A stretch of DNA of 64,000 nucleotides from Variovorax sp. PAMC26660 (GTDB taxonomy: Bacteria > Pseudomonadota > Gammaproteobacteria > Burkholderiales > Burkholderiaceae_C), in assembly GCF_014302995.1 (NCBI RefSeq), contig NZ_CP060295.1, positions 1,116,001 to 1,180,000 of the forward strand. Direction: 5' to 3'. Under the pieces are notes generated by a model. It ran no database searches. It had not been told where the DNA came from and saw only the letters and a program-made list of their open reading frames with translations. This document shows positions 27,926 to 36,744 of the stretch, one piece after another (position 1 is the stretch's first letter; each line of letters opens with the position of its first letter). Position numbers and translations under genes: made by a program.

Positions 27926-29275
27926 ATGACTACAAGAACACCGGAGACTCCGCAGAAACCCGCAGCGCCGCGCCCTGTGCGCGCCGCGGCCACGCTCATC
28001 GTGCTGCGTGACGAGGGCCGCGGCCTCGAAGTGCTGATGCTGCGCCGGGCCGAGAAGGCCAACGACCAGAACAGCGGCGCGAGCGTGTTCCCCGGCGGCG
28101 TGATCGATGCGCACGACCGCAGCCTGCACACGCAATGCAGCGGGCTGGACGATGCCGCCGCGAGCAAGCGCCTGGCAGTGCCCGAAGGCGGCCTCGACTA
28201 CTACGCGGCCGCGATCCGCGAATGCTTCGAAGAAGCTGGCGTGCTGTTCGCCACCGATCCGTCAGGCGCGCTGGTGAGGCTCGATGGCCTGCCACCCGAG
28301 CAGCTCGCGGCCATGCGCGATGCGGCCGTGCAGGGCACCGATGCGCTGCTCGCCCTGTGTGCGGAACACGGCTGGCAACTCGCGGTCGACAGGTTGACCT
28401 ACTTCACCCACTGGCTCACGCCGCCGGGCATGCCCCGCCGCTTCGACACCCGCTTCTTTCTTGCACCGATGCCCGCCGGGCAGAGCGTGCGGCCCGATGG
28501 CAGCGAGACCGTCGAGCACATGTGGCTGAAGCCCGCCGAGGCGGTCGACCCGGCGCGCGGCCTCAAGCTGATGAACGTGACGCGCAGGATCCTGGAGCAG
28601 CTTGCGCAGTTCGCGAGCGCGGACGACGTCATCGCGCATGCGCGCGGCCTTCGGCACATCCCCCGCGTCATGCCGCGGCTGGCCAGCGGGCCGGCGGGGC
28701 TGCGGCCGGTGAACATGGAAGAGCCGGCGTATGACGAGATCAGCCTCGTCGATCCGGACGGCAAAGGCCACGGCCGCTATGCGCACGAGGCCGGCCTTGT
28801 CATGCGCCTGTCCGCGCAGATCGTGCGTGTGACGGGCGCGGCGGCGGACGCATTGGCCCACAGCTACTTCGTGGGCACGGCGGGCGGCGATTGCGCGCTC
28901 ATCGATCCGGTGCCGGCGGATGCGGCCCATGTCGAAACGCTGCGCGCGGCGGCGCCAGGCCGGGTCCGCTGGATTCTGTGGACACAGGCATCGGCCGGAC
29001 CATCGGTGCATGCACACGACGCGCTTGCAGCCGCATGGCCCGAGGCGTCGATGGCGCAGCCGGCGCCGGGCGAAGAACTCACCGTGGGCGACGCGAGACT
29101 GCGGGTACTGCCCGGCACCGGGGACGAACAGGCGCGCCGGTTTCTTCTGGTGGAAGAGCACACGCTCTTCACCGGCACCGCCCCACAACCCGTGGCCGGC
29201 GACGACGGCACGGGCAACATCGAATGGATCGCGCCCGGCCAGGGTTTCGTGCGGCGCGTGTTGAACGGCGTGTAG
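27926..29275 (+). CDS. Nudix hydrolase fused to a degenerate metallo-beta-lactamase-like domain
   Basis: A 449-aa two-domain protein. Residues ~15-240 form a NUDT19-like Nudix domain: the Nudix box is split by an insert but keeps AAIRECFEEAGVL (REUXEEXGU). These enzymes cleave nucleoside diphosphate derivatives such as CoA. Residues ~300-449 resemble the LACTB2-type MBL domain (FVGTAGGDCALIDP), but the zinc motif T-H-x-H-x-D-H is replaced by TQASAGPSV, so this half should be inactive. The ATG at 27926 gives a plausible N-terminus; the upstream extension looks non-coding. Its neighbours give no pathway clue. Confidence 0.85.
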   Translation: MTTRTPETPQKPAAPRPVRAAATLIVLRDEGRGLEVLMLRRAEKANDQNSGASVFPGGVIDAHDRSLHTQCSGLDDAAASKRLAVPEGGLDYYAAAIRECFEEAGVLFATDPSGALVRLDGLPPEQLAAMRDAAVQGTDALLALCAEHGWQLAVDRLTYFTHWLTPPGMPRRFDTRFFLAPMPAGQSVRPDGSETVEHMWLKPAEAVDPARGLKLMNVTRRILEQLAQFASADDVIAHARGLRHIPRVMPRLASGPAGLRPVNMEEPAYDEISLVDPDGKGHGRYAHEAGLVMRLSAQIVRVTGAAADALAHSYFVGTAGGDCALIDPVPADAAHVETLRAAAPGRVRWILWTQASAGPSVHAHDALAAAWPEASMAQPAPGEELTVGDARLRVLPGTGDEQARRFLLVEEHTLFTGTAPQPVAGDDGTGNIEWIAPGQGFVRRVLNGV

Positions 29276-29379
29276 TCCTGCACGCCGCGATGCCGCACCC
29301 GGACACTCGGGTATCGCTGCGGGGTCCACACTGCGGCGGTGCGTAATTTTCACTTTCATCAGCGGCGAAGGAAGAACCC

Positions 29380-30006
29380 ATGTCACGCGACATCCCCATG
29401 AAGGAGGGTTCTGCCACGGTGCCCACCGGCCCCACGCGACGCGACGTGGTGCTGGCCGCGGCGGCAGTGGCCGCGCAGGCCACCTTCTTCGGATGGCCCG
29501 GCATCGGCGACGCGCAGACATCGCAGGCTGCTGGTGCAGCCGGCGCGGCCGACCCCGAAGCCATCGGCCGCTTCCTCGCATTCTCCAAGGCCATCACCGG
29601 CCACGACGACATCGACCCCACCACGGCAGCGCGCATCCACCAGGCCATGCAGCAAGGCAACGCCGCGTTCTCCGGGCAATCGGAGGTGCTTGCGCGCCTG
29701 GTGCAGCCCGGCATGGCGCCCGACGCGCTGCTCACGGCCGCCACCAGCGCGGGCGTGCGCGAGGCGGCGCTCGCCGTGGTCACGGCCTGGTACACCGGCA
29801 CTGTTGTCGCGGGCTCGACCACCACCGTTGTCGCCTATGAGCAGGCGCTCATGTACCGCCCGGTGGCCGACGCGCTCACCGTGCCGACCTACTGCAATGA
29901 AGGCCCGATGTGGTGGACCGCCGCGCCGCCCGAAGTCGGCGTGCCGACGCCGCAAGAAGCGGCAAGGCCTTCGCCCACGCCGCCGCCCGTGATGCGCAGC
30001 CAGTAG
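29380..30006 (+). CDS. FAD-dependent dehydrogenase complex, Tat-exported small subunit
   Basis: A 208-aa small (gamma) subunit of a membrane-bound sugar/alcohol dehydrogenase, related to gluconate 2-dehydrogenase subunit 3 and sorbitol dehydrogenase small subunit. A twin-arginine signal (TRRDVVLAAAAVAAQ, residues ~19-34) exports it, probably carrying the flavoprotein subunit along. The C-terminal ALMYRPVADALTVPTYCNEG is a family signature. It starts the three-gene operon and is 44 bp from the flavoprotein gene. The tail is Pro-rich. Confidence 0.85.
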   Translation: MSRDIPMKEGSATVPTGPTRRDVVLAAAAVAAQATFFGWPGIGDAQTSQAAGAAGAADPEAIGRFLAFSKAITGHDDIDPTTAARIHQAMQQGNAAFSGQSEVLARLVQPGMAPDALLTAATSAGVREAALAVVTAWYTGTVVAGSTTTVVAYEQALMYRPVADALTVPTYCNEGPMWWTAAPPEVGVPTPQEAARPSPTPPPVMRSQ

Positions 30007-30050
30007 GCGCGGTCTTTCCTTCAACGGCACCCACAACAGAAACATCCCCG

Positions 30051-31703
30051 ATGAAGAAAGCAGTGTTCGATTCAGATGGCAACGCGACGGCCGACGTGGT
30101 CGTCGTCGGCTCCGGCGTGGTCGGCGCGATGATCGCCGACCAGCTCGCCGGCGCCGGCCATGCCGTGCTGATGCTGGAGGCAGGCCCGCGCATCCAGCGT
30201 GCGCAAGCGGTGGAGAACTGGCGCAACATGCCTTTTGCCAACCGCGTGGGCTCGGACTTCCAGGGCCTGTTCCCGCAGTCGCCCATGGCGCCCGCGCCGC
30301 TGTACTTTCCGCCCAACAACTACGTCGGCCTTTCGGGGCCCGACGGCCAGGGCTTCCAGCAGGGCTACCTGCGCGTGGTCGGCGGCACGACCTGGCACTG
30401 GGCCGCATCGAGCTGGCGCCACCTGCCGGTGGACCTGCGCATGAAATCGACCTACGGCGTGGGCCGCGACTGGCCGATCAGCTATGACGACCTGGAGCCC
30501 TACTACTGCCGCGCCGAGGAACAGATGGGCGTGGCCGGCCCGAACGATCCGGCGCAGCAATCGCCTTCGGAGCGAAGCAAGCCCTACCCGATGGACATGG
30601 TCCCGTGGAGCTATGGCGACAAGCGTTTTGCCGAGGTGGTGAACGCGCACGGCTACCGCTCGGTGCCGATTCCGCAGGGCCGCAGTACGCGGCCGTGGAA
30701 CGGGCGGCCGACCTGCTGCGGCAACAACAACTGCCAGCCGATCTGCCCCATCGGCGCGATGTACAACGGCATCCACCATGTGCAGACGGCCGAGGCCAAG
30801 GGCACGGCGCTGCTGCCCGAGGCCGTGGCGTATCGCATCGACACCGACGCGAACAACCGCATCACCGCCGTCCACTGGTACGACAAGGACAGGAAGTCGC
30901 ACAAGGCGACCGGCCGCCAGTTCGTGATTGCCTGCAACAGCCTGGAAACGCCGCGCCTGCTGCTGCTGGCCGCGAACGACCGCAACCCCAAGGGCATTGC
31001 CAACAGCTCCGACCAGGTGGGCCGCAACATGATGGACCACTCGGGCTTTCACTGCACCTTCCTGGCCAGCGAGCCGCTGTGGATCGGCCGCGGGCCGGCG
31101 CAGAGCAGTTGCCTGGTGGGGCCGCGCGACGGCGCGTTCCGCAGCGAGTATTCGTCGAACAAGATGATCCTGAACAACATCACGCGCGTCGGGCCGGCCA
31201 CGCAGCAGGCGCTGAAGATGGGGTTGGTCGGCAAGGCGCTCGACGAAGAGATCCGCCGCCGCGCGGCCTTCGGCGTCGATCTGTCGATCAGCCTGGAGCC
31301 GTTGCCCGACCCGAACAACCGGCTCACGCTGAGCACGACGCGCCGCGACCCGCTGGGCCTGGCCTGCCCCGAGATCCACTACGACGTGGGCGACTACGTG
31401 CGCAAGGGCGCGGCGGCGGCGCACAAGCAGTTGGAGCACATCGGCAGCCTGTTCGGCGCGACGGAGTTCAACATCACCACCGCGCTGAACGCCAACAACC
31501 ACATCATGGGCGGCACGATCATGGGGGCCGATGCGAAAGACTCGGTGGTCGACGGCGACTGCCGCACGCACGACCACGACAACCTCTGGCTGCCGGGCGG
31601 CGGGCCGATTCCCTCGGCCAGCGTGGTCAACAGCACGCTGACGATGGCCGCGCTGGGCCTGAAGGCGGCCGACGCCATCGGCCGCGCACTGGCAAAAGGT
31701 TGA
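30051..31703 (+). CDS. GMC-family flavoprotein large subunit
   Basis: A 550-aa catalytic subunit of a periplasmic FAD dehydrogenase that oxidises a sugar, sugar acid or alcohol. Features include an N-terminal FAD Rossmann motif (VVVVGSGVVGAMIAD), a four-cysteine motif C222-C223-N4-C228-x3-C232 (CCGNNNCQPICP) typical of the 3Fe-4S cluster in FAD-GDH-type subunits, and a C-terminal His/Asn active-site region (NANNHIMGG; VVNSTLTMAALGL). It has no signal peptide of its own and relies on the Tat small subunit. The substrate is not determinable from sequence. Confidence 0.92.
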   Translation: MKKAVFDSDGNATADVVVVGSGVVGAMIADQLAGAGHAVLMLEAGPRIQRAQAVENWRNMPFANRVGSDFQGLFPQSPMAPAPLYFPPNNYVGLSGPDGQGFQQGYLRVVGGTTWHWAASSWRHLPVDLRMKSTYGVGRDWPISYDDLEPYYCRAEEQMGVAGPNDPAQQSPSERSKPYPMDMVPWSYGDKRFAEVVNAHGYRSVPIPQGRSTRPWNGRPTCCGNNNCQPICPIGAMYNGIHHVQTAEAKGTALLPEAVAYRIDTDANNRITAVHWYDKDRKSHKATGRQFVIACNSLETPRLLLLAANDRNPKGIANSSDQVGRNMMDHSGFHCTFLASEPLWIGRGPAQSSCLVGPRDGAFRSEYSSNKMILNNITRVGPATQQALKMGLVGKALDEEIRRRAAFGVDLSISLEPLPDPNNRLTLSTTRRDPLGLACPEIHYDVGDYVRKGAAAAHKQLEHIGSLFGATEFNITTALNANNHIMGGTIMGADAKDSVVDGDCRTHDHDNLWLPGGGPIPSASVVNSTLTMAALGLKAADAIGRALAKG

Positions 31704-31708
31704 AGCGC

Positions 31709-33187
31709 ATGCGCATCCTTTCTTGCGCACTGGCCGCCACGCTGCTCGTCTTCGGGGCCGGCACGGCCATCGCGCAGGACGCGCCACCGGCCGCGCTGAT
31801 CGACAAGGGCCGCCAGCTCGCCATCGCGGCCGACTGCATGGCCTGCCACACAGCGCCCGCCGCGTTCGGGCTGCCCGGTGGCGGCAAGCCTTTCGCGGGT
31901 GGCTATGCCATCGAGTCGCCGCTGGGCACCATCTACGCGACCAACATCACACCATCGAAAGTGGCGGGCATCGGCGACTACACCGAGGCCGAGTTCGCGC
32001 GTGCGCTGCGACAAGGCATCCGGCGCGACGGCAGCCATCTCTACCCTGCGATGCCCTACACCTCGTACACGCAACTGAGCGACGAGGACACCGGCGCGCT
32101 CTATGCCTACTTCATGCACGGCGTGGCGCCGGTCGATGCCGACGCGCAGCAGACGACGTTGCCCTTTCCCTTCAGCCAGCGCTGGTCGATGGCGGTGTGG
32201 AACCTGCTGTTTCTCGACAACAAGCGCTTCGTGCCCGACGCGACAAAGAGTGCCGAATGGAACCGTGGCGCCTACCTTGCCGGCGCGCTGGGCCATTGCA
32301 GCGCCTGCCACACGCCGCGCAACGCGCTGATGGCCGAGCGCGGCGGCCAGGCTTTCGCGGGTGGCGCAGTCGGCCCCTGGTACGCGCCCAACATCACGTC
32401 CGACCCCGTCAGCGGCATCGGCGCCTGGAGCGAACAGGAGCTGGTGCAGTACCTGCGCACCGGCCGCGTCGAGGGCAAGGCGCAGGCGGCAGGCGGCATG
32501 GCGGAAGCGGTGCAGAACAGCCTGCAGCATCTGCCCGAATCCGATCTGCATGCGATTGCCGTGTACCTGAAAGGCACGCCGCCCATCCGCGATGCGCAGC
32601 CATCCGGCGGCAACGACAAGCCAGCGCATGCTTGGGGCGCGCCTTCGAGCACCGAGGCCACGCTGCGCGGCAGCCAGCCCTTCAACAGCGTGGCCCGGCT
32701 CACGAGCGGCGAGCAGTTGTACAACGGGTACTGCGCGAGCTGCCACCAGTCCAACGGCGCCGGCAGTCGCAATCAGGCCTACCCGTCCCTGTTCCACAAC
32801 ACGGCCACCGGGCTGTCGAACCCGGCGAACCTCGTTGCGACGATCCTGTACGGCGTAGACCGGGAGGTGGGCACAGAGCACGTGCTGATGCCGCGCTTCG
32901 ACAAGCTCTCGTATGTCGACCCGTTGACCGACGCGCAGATCGCCGCCATCTCCAACTACGTGCTCGGCCGCTACGGCAACGGCGCAACGCGCGTCAGCGA
33001 AGAAGACGTGGCGCTGGCGCGGGCCGGTGGCCCCCGGCCGCTGCTGGCGCAGGTGCAGCCGTACATCCTGCCGGCGATGATTGTTGGCCTCCTGCTGCTG
33101 GCGTGGCTGGTTCGCGCGGTGTGGCTGCGGCGCCGGCGGCGGGCGGAGCTGGGTTCCCGCAACGAGAAAGGCATCCAGCGCGAATGA
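31709..33187 (+). CDS. triheme cytochrome c subunit of the dehydrogenase complex
   Basis: A 492-aa periplasmic electron acceptor with a signal peptide (cut after GTAIAQ) and three CXXCH heme sites: CMACH (C43-H47), CSACH (~residue 196) and CASCH (~residue 344). A C-terminal membrane anchor (ILPAMIVGLLLLAWLV) is followed by an Arg-rich tail. It passes electrons from the flavoprotein to ubiquinone or the respiratory chain. The ATG lies 5 bp past the flavoprotein stop. The family includes the cytochrome subunits of alcohol, gluconate and sorbitol dehydrogenases. Confidence 0.93.
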   Translation: MRILSCALAATLLVFGAGTAIAQDAPPAALIDKGRQLAIAADCMACHTAPAAFGLPGGGKPFAGGYAIESPLGTIYATNITPSKVAGIGDYTEAEFARALRQGIRRDGSHLYPAMPYTSYTQLSDEDTGALYAYFMHGVAPVDADAQQTTLPFPFSQRWSMAVWNLLFLDNKRFVPDATKSAEWNRGAYLAGALGHCSACHTPRNALMAERGGQAFAGGAVGPWYAPNITSDPVSGIGAWSEQELVQYLRTGRVEGKAQAAGGMAEAVQNSLQHLPESDLHAIAVYLKGTPPIRDAQPSGGNDKPAHAWGAPSSTEATLRGSQPFNSVARLTSGEQLYNGYCASCHQSNGAGSRNQAYPSLFHNTATGLSNPANLVATILYGVDREVGTEHVLMPRFDKLSYVDPLTDAQIAAISNYVLGRYGNGATRVSEEDVALARAGGPRPLLAQVQPYILPAMIVGLLLLAWLVRAVWLRRRRRAELGSRNEKGIQRE

Positions 33188-33283
33188 GCGTTCATGCCGC
33201 GCAGCCGGTGGTGGTGACCGGGAGCGGCCTTTCGCCTCTGCGGCAAAATTCGGCCGGACCCCGTCACCCTGGCCTCATCACGC

Positions 33284-33802
33284 ATGCATATCCGTCGCCT
33301 CACACTTCAAGACGTGCCCTCGTTTCGCGCACTGCGCTTGTCTGCTCTGCGTGATGAGCCCACGGCGTTTGGCGCCAGCTATGAAGAAGAGGCGGCGTTC
33401 TCACCCGAAGTGACTGCCACCCGCCTTGCAGAGCATCCCGATCAGGGTGTTTTTGGCGCGTTCGATGGCGCCACACTGCTCGGCATCATCGCGCTCAGAC
33501 GCGAGAACATGCGCAAGCTGCGACACAAGGGAATGATCTTCGGCATGTACGTCGCCCCTGAGGCTCGGGGCAAGGGCATCGGCCGCAGCTTGCTCTCGCA
33601 AGCGCTCGCATTGGCACAGTCGGTGCCCGAACTGCTTCAGGTGAATTTGAGCGTCAACGCCAGCAACGTTGCCGCGATCTCGTTGTACGAGTCACTGGGC
33701 TTCGAGACATTCGGTCGAGAACCGGGTGCCATGAAGATCGACGACGTCTTGCACGAAGAGCTGCACATGTTCTGGCACCCAGTGAGGCCCACCGGTGTTT
33801 GA
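33284..33802 (+). CDS. GNAT-family N-acetyltransferase
   Basis: A 172-aa acetyl-CoA-dependent acetyltransferase. The acetyl-CoA loop reads VAPEARGKGIGRSLL (motif A, R/Q-x-x-G-x-G/A), followed by NLSVNASNVAAISLYESLGFE (motif B). The substrate is unknown. It is a stand-alone gene with no signal peptide, convergent with the kinase-like gene. From here on GC content drops and the genes look accessory. Confidence 0.88.
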   Translation: MHIRRLTLQDVPSFRALRLSALRDEPTAFGASYEEEAAFSPEVTATRLAEHPDQGVFGAFDGATLLGIIALRRENMRKLRHKGMIFGMYVAPEARGKGIGRSLLSQALALAQSVPELLQVNLSVNASNVAAISLYESLGFETFGREPGAMKIDDVLHEELHMFWHPVRPTGV

Positions 33803-33806
33803 GCGC

Positions 33807-33837
33807 TTGCTCCGGAGCAGGCTCAAATTGGCTTGAG
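33807..33837. terminator. weak stem-loops between convergent genes
   Basis: TGCTCCGGAGCA is a perfect 12-bp palindrome, followed by CTCAA-ATTGGC-TTGAG. Neither has a U-tract. They lie between the GNAT gene and the convergent kinase-like gene and could serve as a bidirectional terminator. Confidence 0.3.
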
Positions 33838-33898
33838 GCCCGGCGCGGCTGGTGGCGTGCGGTCTACCGCCGGCCTGAAACGGAACCTGCCCGTTGCC

Positions 33899-34900
33899 TT
33901 ACAGCGGCAGCTCCAACGTCTCCCAATTTCCCAGCATCGTCACCTGCCGACGCAGATAGTCGGTCGGCATTGCTTGCGATCCCCACACGGGAACCCGTCC
34001 TGCGTACTCTCCCAGGAGCCACAGTTGCCGCACCGCCATGAAGCGCGCAATGGCGACAAGGTCGACATCGGCGACAGGCCTCACCTCGCGATAGGCAGAT
34101 ATGAAATGCCGCCATTGGCCTTTCGCTTTGTCGCTCAACTGGCCTTCGGGCGTGCGGGGATGGAGGTTCCACGGATAGATCGCCAGCTCGTAAGCCAGAT
34201 AGCCGGGGCCCGACTCGTCGAAGTCAAAGAACACCGCTTCCCGCTTGCCCCGTGCAGTGCCAACGATGAAGTTGTTGCCGCCATGTGCATCGCCGTGGCA
34301 CAGCACGCGGCTGAGCTTGCCCATGGCCAGAATGTCGTCGTGAAGGCGTCGCCCCAGCACCTCGAAATGCGGGCGCAGCTCGGCAGTCATGGTCGCGGCA
34401 CGCAGCAGCCCCTCCAGCGGCCGCAGCAGCAGGTAGTCCAAGTCCAGGCGGTAGGTGCTGTCTGGCCCGTCGTAGCTTTGGCCTGCAATGTGCAGCCCCG
34501 CCAGCCCGCGCGCGAAGGCTCCGATGTCATCGATCGAATCGCCCGTGAACTCGCCATCCAGATATTCGAAAAGCATCAGTTCCCTGTGGCCCTCGGGCAG
34601 CGCCACGTGTATCGCGACCTCGCCGCCTGCAGCTGACAAGCAGCGAGACACAGGACATCCATGTTGCGCTAGATGCTCGAGCGCGGCGGCCTCGAACAAC
34701 ACGTTGGGGCCGCCTCTTGGGCGCTCGGCGCAAAGTCGGGCCACCACGCGTTGCCCGCTGGCGAAGCTCAGTCGATAGACCTGGTTGAAGCTGCGCCGAA
34801 GAAATTCACTTTCGACCACCTTGCCCAAGTTGTAGTGCCGCTCCACAAGCATCGCAATGCTGGCCGCCGTCGGCGTGGATTGCGCGATTTCAATTTGCAT
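33899..34900 (-). CDS. aminoglycoside-phosphotransferase-like kinase (SrkA/HSK2-like)
   Basis: A 333-aa protein of the APH/choline-kinase fold. The catalytic loop LCHGDAHGGNNFIV (Brenner motif H-G-D-x-x-x-x-N) and the metal motif FFDFDESGPG are intact, so it should be an active ATP-dependent kinase. The family includes the stress kinase SrkA/RdoA, homoserine kinase II and aminoglycoside kinases; length and the DFDESG motif favour the SrkA/ThrB-like group. A ribosome site (AAGGGGGA) precedes the ATG. Substrate unknown. Confidence 0.87.
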   Translation of the reverse strand: MQIEIAQSTPTAASIAMLVERHYNLGKVVESEFLRRSFNQVYRLSFASGQRVVARLCAERPRGGPNVLFEAAALEHLAQHGCPVSRCLSAAGGEVAIHVALPEGHRELMLFEYLDGEFTGDSIDDIGAFARGLAGLHIAGQSYDGPDSTYRLDLDYLLLRPLEGLLRAATMTAELRPHFEVLGRRLHDDILAMGKLSRVLCHGDAHGGNNFIVGTARGKREAVFFDFDESGPGYLAYELAIYPWNLHPRTPEGQLSDKAKGQWRHFISAYREVRPVADVDLVAIARFMAVRQLWLLGEYAGRVPVWGSQAMPTDYLRRQVTMLGNWETLELPL

Positions 34901-35079
34901 CCGTCCCCCTTGAGAAAGGCGCGATTATGCGGAGCCGATGCCCTGGGCCTGGCCACAACCCCCTCTTTGATTGCTGCAAGCCATCTACGGCTCAAGAGAA
35001 ACGTCCCGGCCGCAAGGGCAAAATGCGGCCACGCTCAGACACCTGCACGGCACCTCCAGTTCACTCCCAAAACCAATCC

Positions 35080-35502
35080 ATGACCGGTTACGTCCGTCTC
35101 AGAGACCGGAGGTTCGACGTCACATCGGCCGTCGTTCAGCATTCCAACGGGCGATGGAACGTGGAAATCGACACCGCGCCGAAGGCGTTCGATGGCGAGA
35201 TGTGGACGCCCAGGCTGTATCACCAGGGCCTGCGACTGCTGGCGCATACGGGAGAAAGCCTGCAAGGCTCGAGCACCTCGTGGGGACGAAAGACGGACGC
35301 CGCATACCCTCACCCCGAGCTGGGTTTGATGTACGTGTTCGGCCACCACGATGTGTACGACTCGACTTTGGCGTTCGGCCGCCTGGACGCCGGGCGCATC
35401 GAACTCTTGTGGGACGGGCTTTGCGACGTGTTCTGGTCCGATGACTTCACCGAGGCAGTGCCATTTCAGTGTCGCTGTGTTGCGGCGTTGCGCCATGGCT
35501 GA
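35080..35502 (+). CDS. hypothetical protein
   Basis: A 140-aa cytoplasmic protein without recognised domains, rich in Trp, His and Asp (WNVEID, MWTPRLYHQGLRLL, YVFGHHDVYDST, GLCDVFWSDDF). The pattern of alternating hydrophobic strands suggests an all-beta fold. No signal peptide. The start is the ATG at 35080; the upstream frame extension is Arg/Pro-rich and looks non-coding. It heads a run of unrelated small genes on the same strand. A longer antisense frame overlaps but lacks sensible composition. Confidence 0.6.
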   Translation: MTGYVRLRDRRFDVTSAVVQHSNGRWNVEIDTAPKAFDGEMWTPRLYHQGLRLLAHTGESLQGSSTSWGRKTDAAYPHPELGLMYVFGHHDVYDSTLAFGRLDAGRIELLWDGLCDVFWSDDFTEAVPFQCRCVAALRHG

Positions 35503-35566
35503 AGCCAGGACCGGTCTTTCACCAGGCGTTTGAGTCATGAGCAAAAAAGGCTTTGATGGAGGTCAG

Positions 35567-35953
35567 ATGATGGAAGAGCAGAACATCCGGACGGCTATCG
35601 ATCGACATTGGGCTGCATCCGCTGCAGGCGACCAGGCCGTCGAGCATGAGATCTATCACGACGATGCCGTGTGCATGTACCCGCAGTCGGGCGAAGTCAT
35701 CCACGGCCGGCACAACCTGCAAGCGCTTCGCAGCCATCACCCTGGGAAGCCATCCGGGTTCGTCGTTCGACGGACCGTCGGAGAGGGCAATCTCTGGGTG
35801 ACGGAGTACGTGATCAACTACGAAGGCCAGCGCACCCACACCGTGAGCATCATGGAGTTTCGGGATGGCAAGGTGTCGCGCGAGACCCAGTACTTTGCCA
35901 ATCCTTTCGATGCGCCCGCCTGGCGCTCGCAGTGGGTCGAGCGGGAAGCGTGA
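35567..35953 (+). CDS. NTF2/SnoaL-like small protein
   Basis: A ~128-aa protein of the NTF2-like cone fold (SnoaL-like): N-terminal helix with IRTAIDRHWAASAAGD, then strands HDDAVCMYPQSGEVIHGR and the C-terminal HTVSIMEFRDGKVSRETQYFA. Such proteins act as small isomerases, hydrolases or ligand binders; many are uncharacterised. GGAGG at 35558-35562 sits just ahead of two adjacent ATGs (35567, 35570), favouring this start over one 30 bp upstream. Function unknown. Confidence 0.75.
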   Translation: MMEEQNIRTAIDRHWAASAAGDQAVEHEIYHDDAVCMYPQSGEVIHGRHNLQALRSHHPGKPSGFVVRRTVGEGNLWVTEYVINYEGQRTHTVSIMEFRDGKVSRETQYFANPFDAPAWRSQWVEREA

Positions 35954-35965
35954 TCGACGGTGGCA

Positions 35966-36730
35966 ATGAACAGACACCTCCATAGCTGGTGCATCGCATG
36001 GGCCGCCGGTTGCACGATGGGGGCAACAGCCTTCGGCGCAACTGCAGCAACTGCATCCAGCGCAGGAAAGTCTCCATGCGAAGGGCTTCCCATGAGAAAG
36101 GCCCCAGCCGTTCGCTATCACCCGGCCGATGGTTCGACGTATCTCAGCGCCCAGTTGCCGGTATCGGTCGCAGACGCAGAGCGGGGACTGCGCGCTTCGG
36201 CAACGAGGCAAACTTATGGCGGCTCCAATGGGGTCGGCAAGGTCCTCGTCCCGGAGCGCGGCCGCTTCTCGCTCGAAGACCAAACATCGGTGAGAGAACG
36301 CGCCGTTGCAGGCCATCGTGACGACGCCGGCGCAACCGGGCCGGCGTATCGCCGTCTGATGCAGCGCCCGCTCGACGCGGGCGAGCGCCAATACGGGCTC
36401 AGACCTGAAGTGACGACGAAGACAGGCTCGACGGAGCTGGCGCACTGGCAGACCGGCTCGTACACGATGAACGGCAAGCCGGCGATGATGTCATCGGACT
36501 TTGTCTTGTCATTGCGCCCCATGGGTCCATGGAAAACTGAACTCAACGTGTATCAGCACCGCGTAAGGATTTTCACTGGCCGGGAGGTGAGGATGAATGC
36601 CCACGCCCTCATGCCCTACATCGACTGCCGCGAACAATCAGAGGATCGAGCGGTGCCCGAAGATCTTGAGGTGGTGATGCAATGGGCACGCACTGCGATC
36701 TATGCAGCGCCGCCCGCCGGCGCAAAGTAG
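35966..36730 (+). CDS. hypothetical exported protein
   Basis: A 254-aa protein with a likely signal peptide (MNRHLHSWCIAWAAGC..., cut near residue 32 after ATA). The mature part contains no recognised domain; YLSAQLPVSVADAERGL, QTGSYTMNGKPAMMSSDFVLSL and WKTELNVYQHRVRIF suggest a beta-rich periplasmic protein. A GTG two codons upstream is an alternative start. It begins 13 bp after the NTF2-like gene. Composition is less GC-biased than the flanking chromosome. Confidence 0.6.
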   Translation: MNRHLHSWCIAWAAGCTMGATAFGATAATASSAGKSPCEGLPMRKAPAVRYHPADGSTYLSAQLPVSVADAERGLRASATRQTYGGSNGVGKVLVPERGRFSLEDQTSVRERAVAGHRDDAGATGPAYRRLMQRPLDAGERQYGLRPEVTTKTGSTELAHWQTGSYTMNGKPAMMSSDFVLSLRPMGPWKTELNVYQHRVRIFTGREVRMNAHALMPYIDCREQSEDRAVPEDLEVVMQWARTAIYAAPPAGAK

Positions 36731-36744
36731 GAGGGTTCGCTGAA

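Noticed and set aside
35035..35544. 169-aa minus-strand frame
   Set aside because: Antisense to the hypothetical and NTF2-like genes, no ribosome site, low-complexity Val/Ala/His composition.
36682..36744. ATG start for the second exported protein inside the previous gene
   Set aside because: It would add 21 polar residues in front of the signal peptide; the GTG after AGGAGGG gives a normal exported protein.
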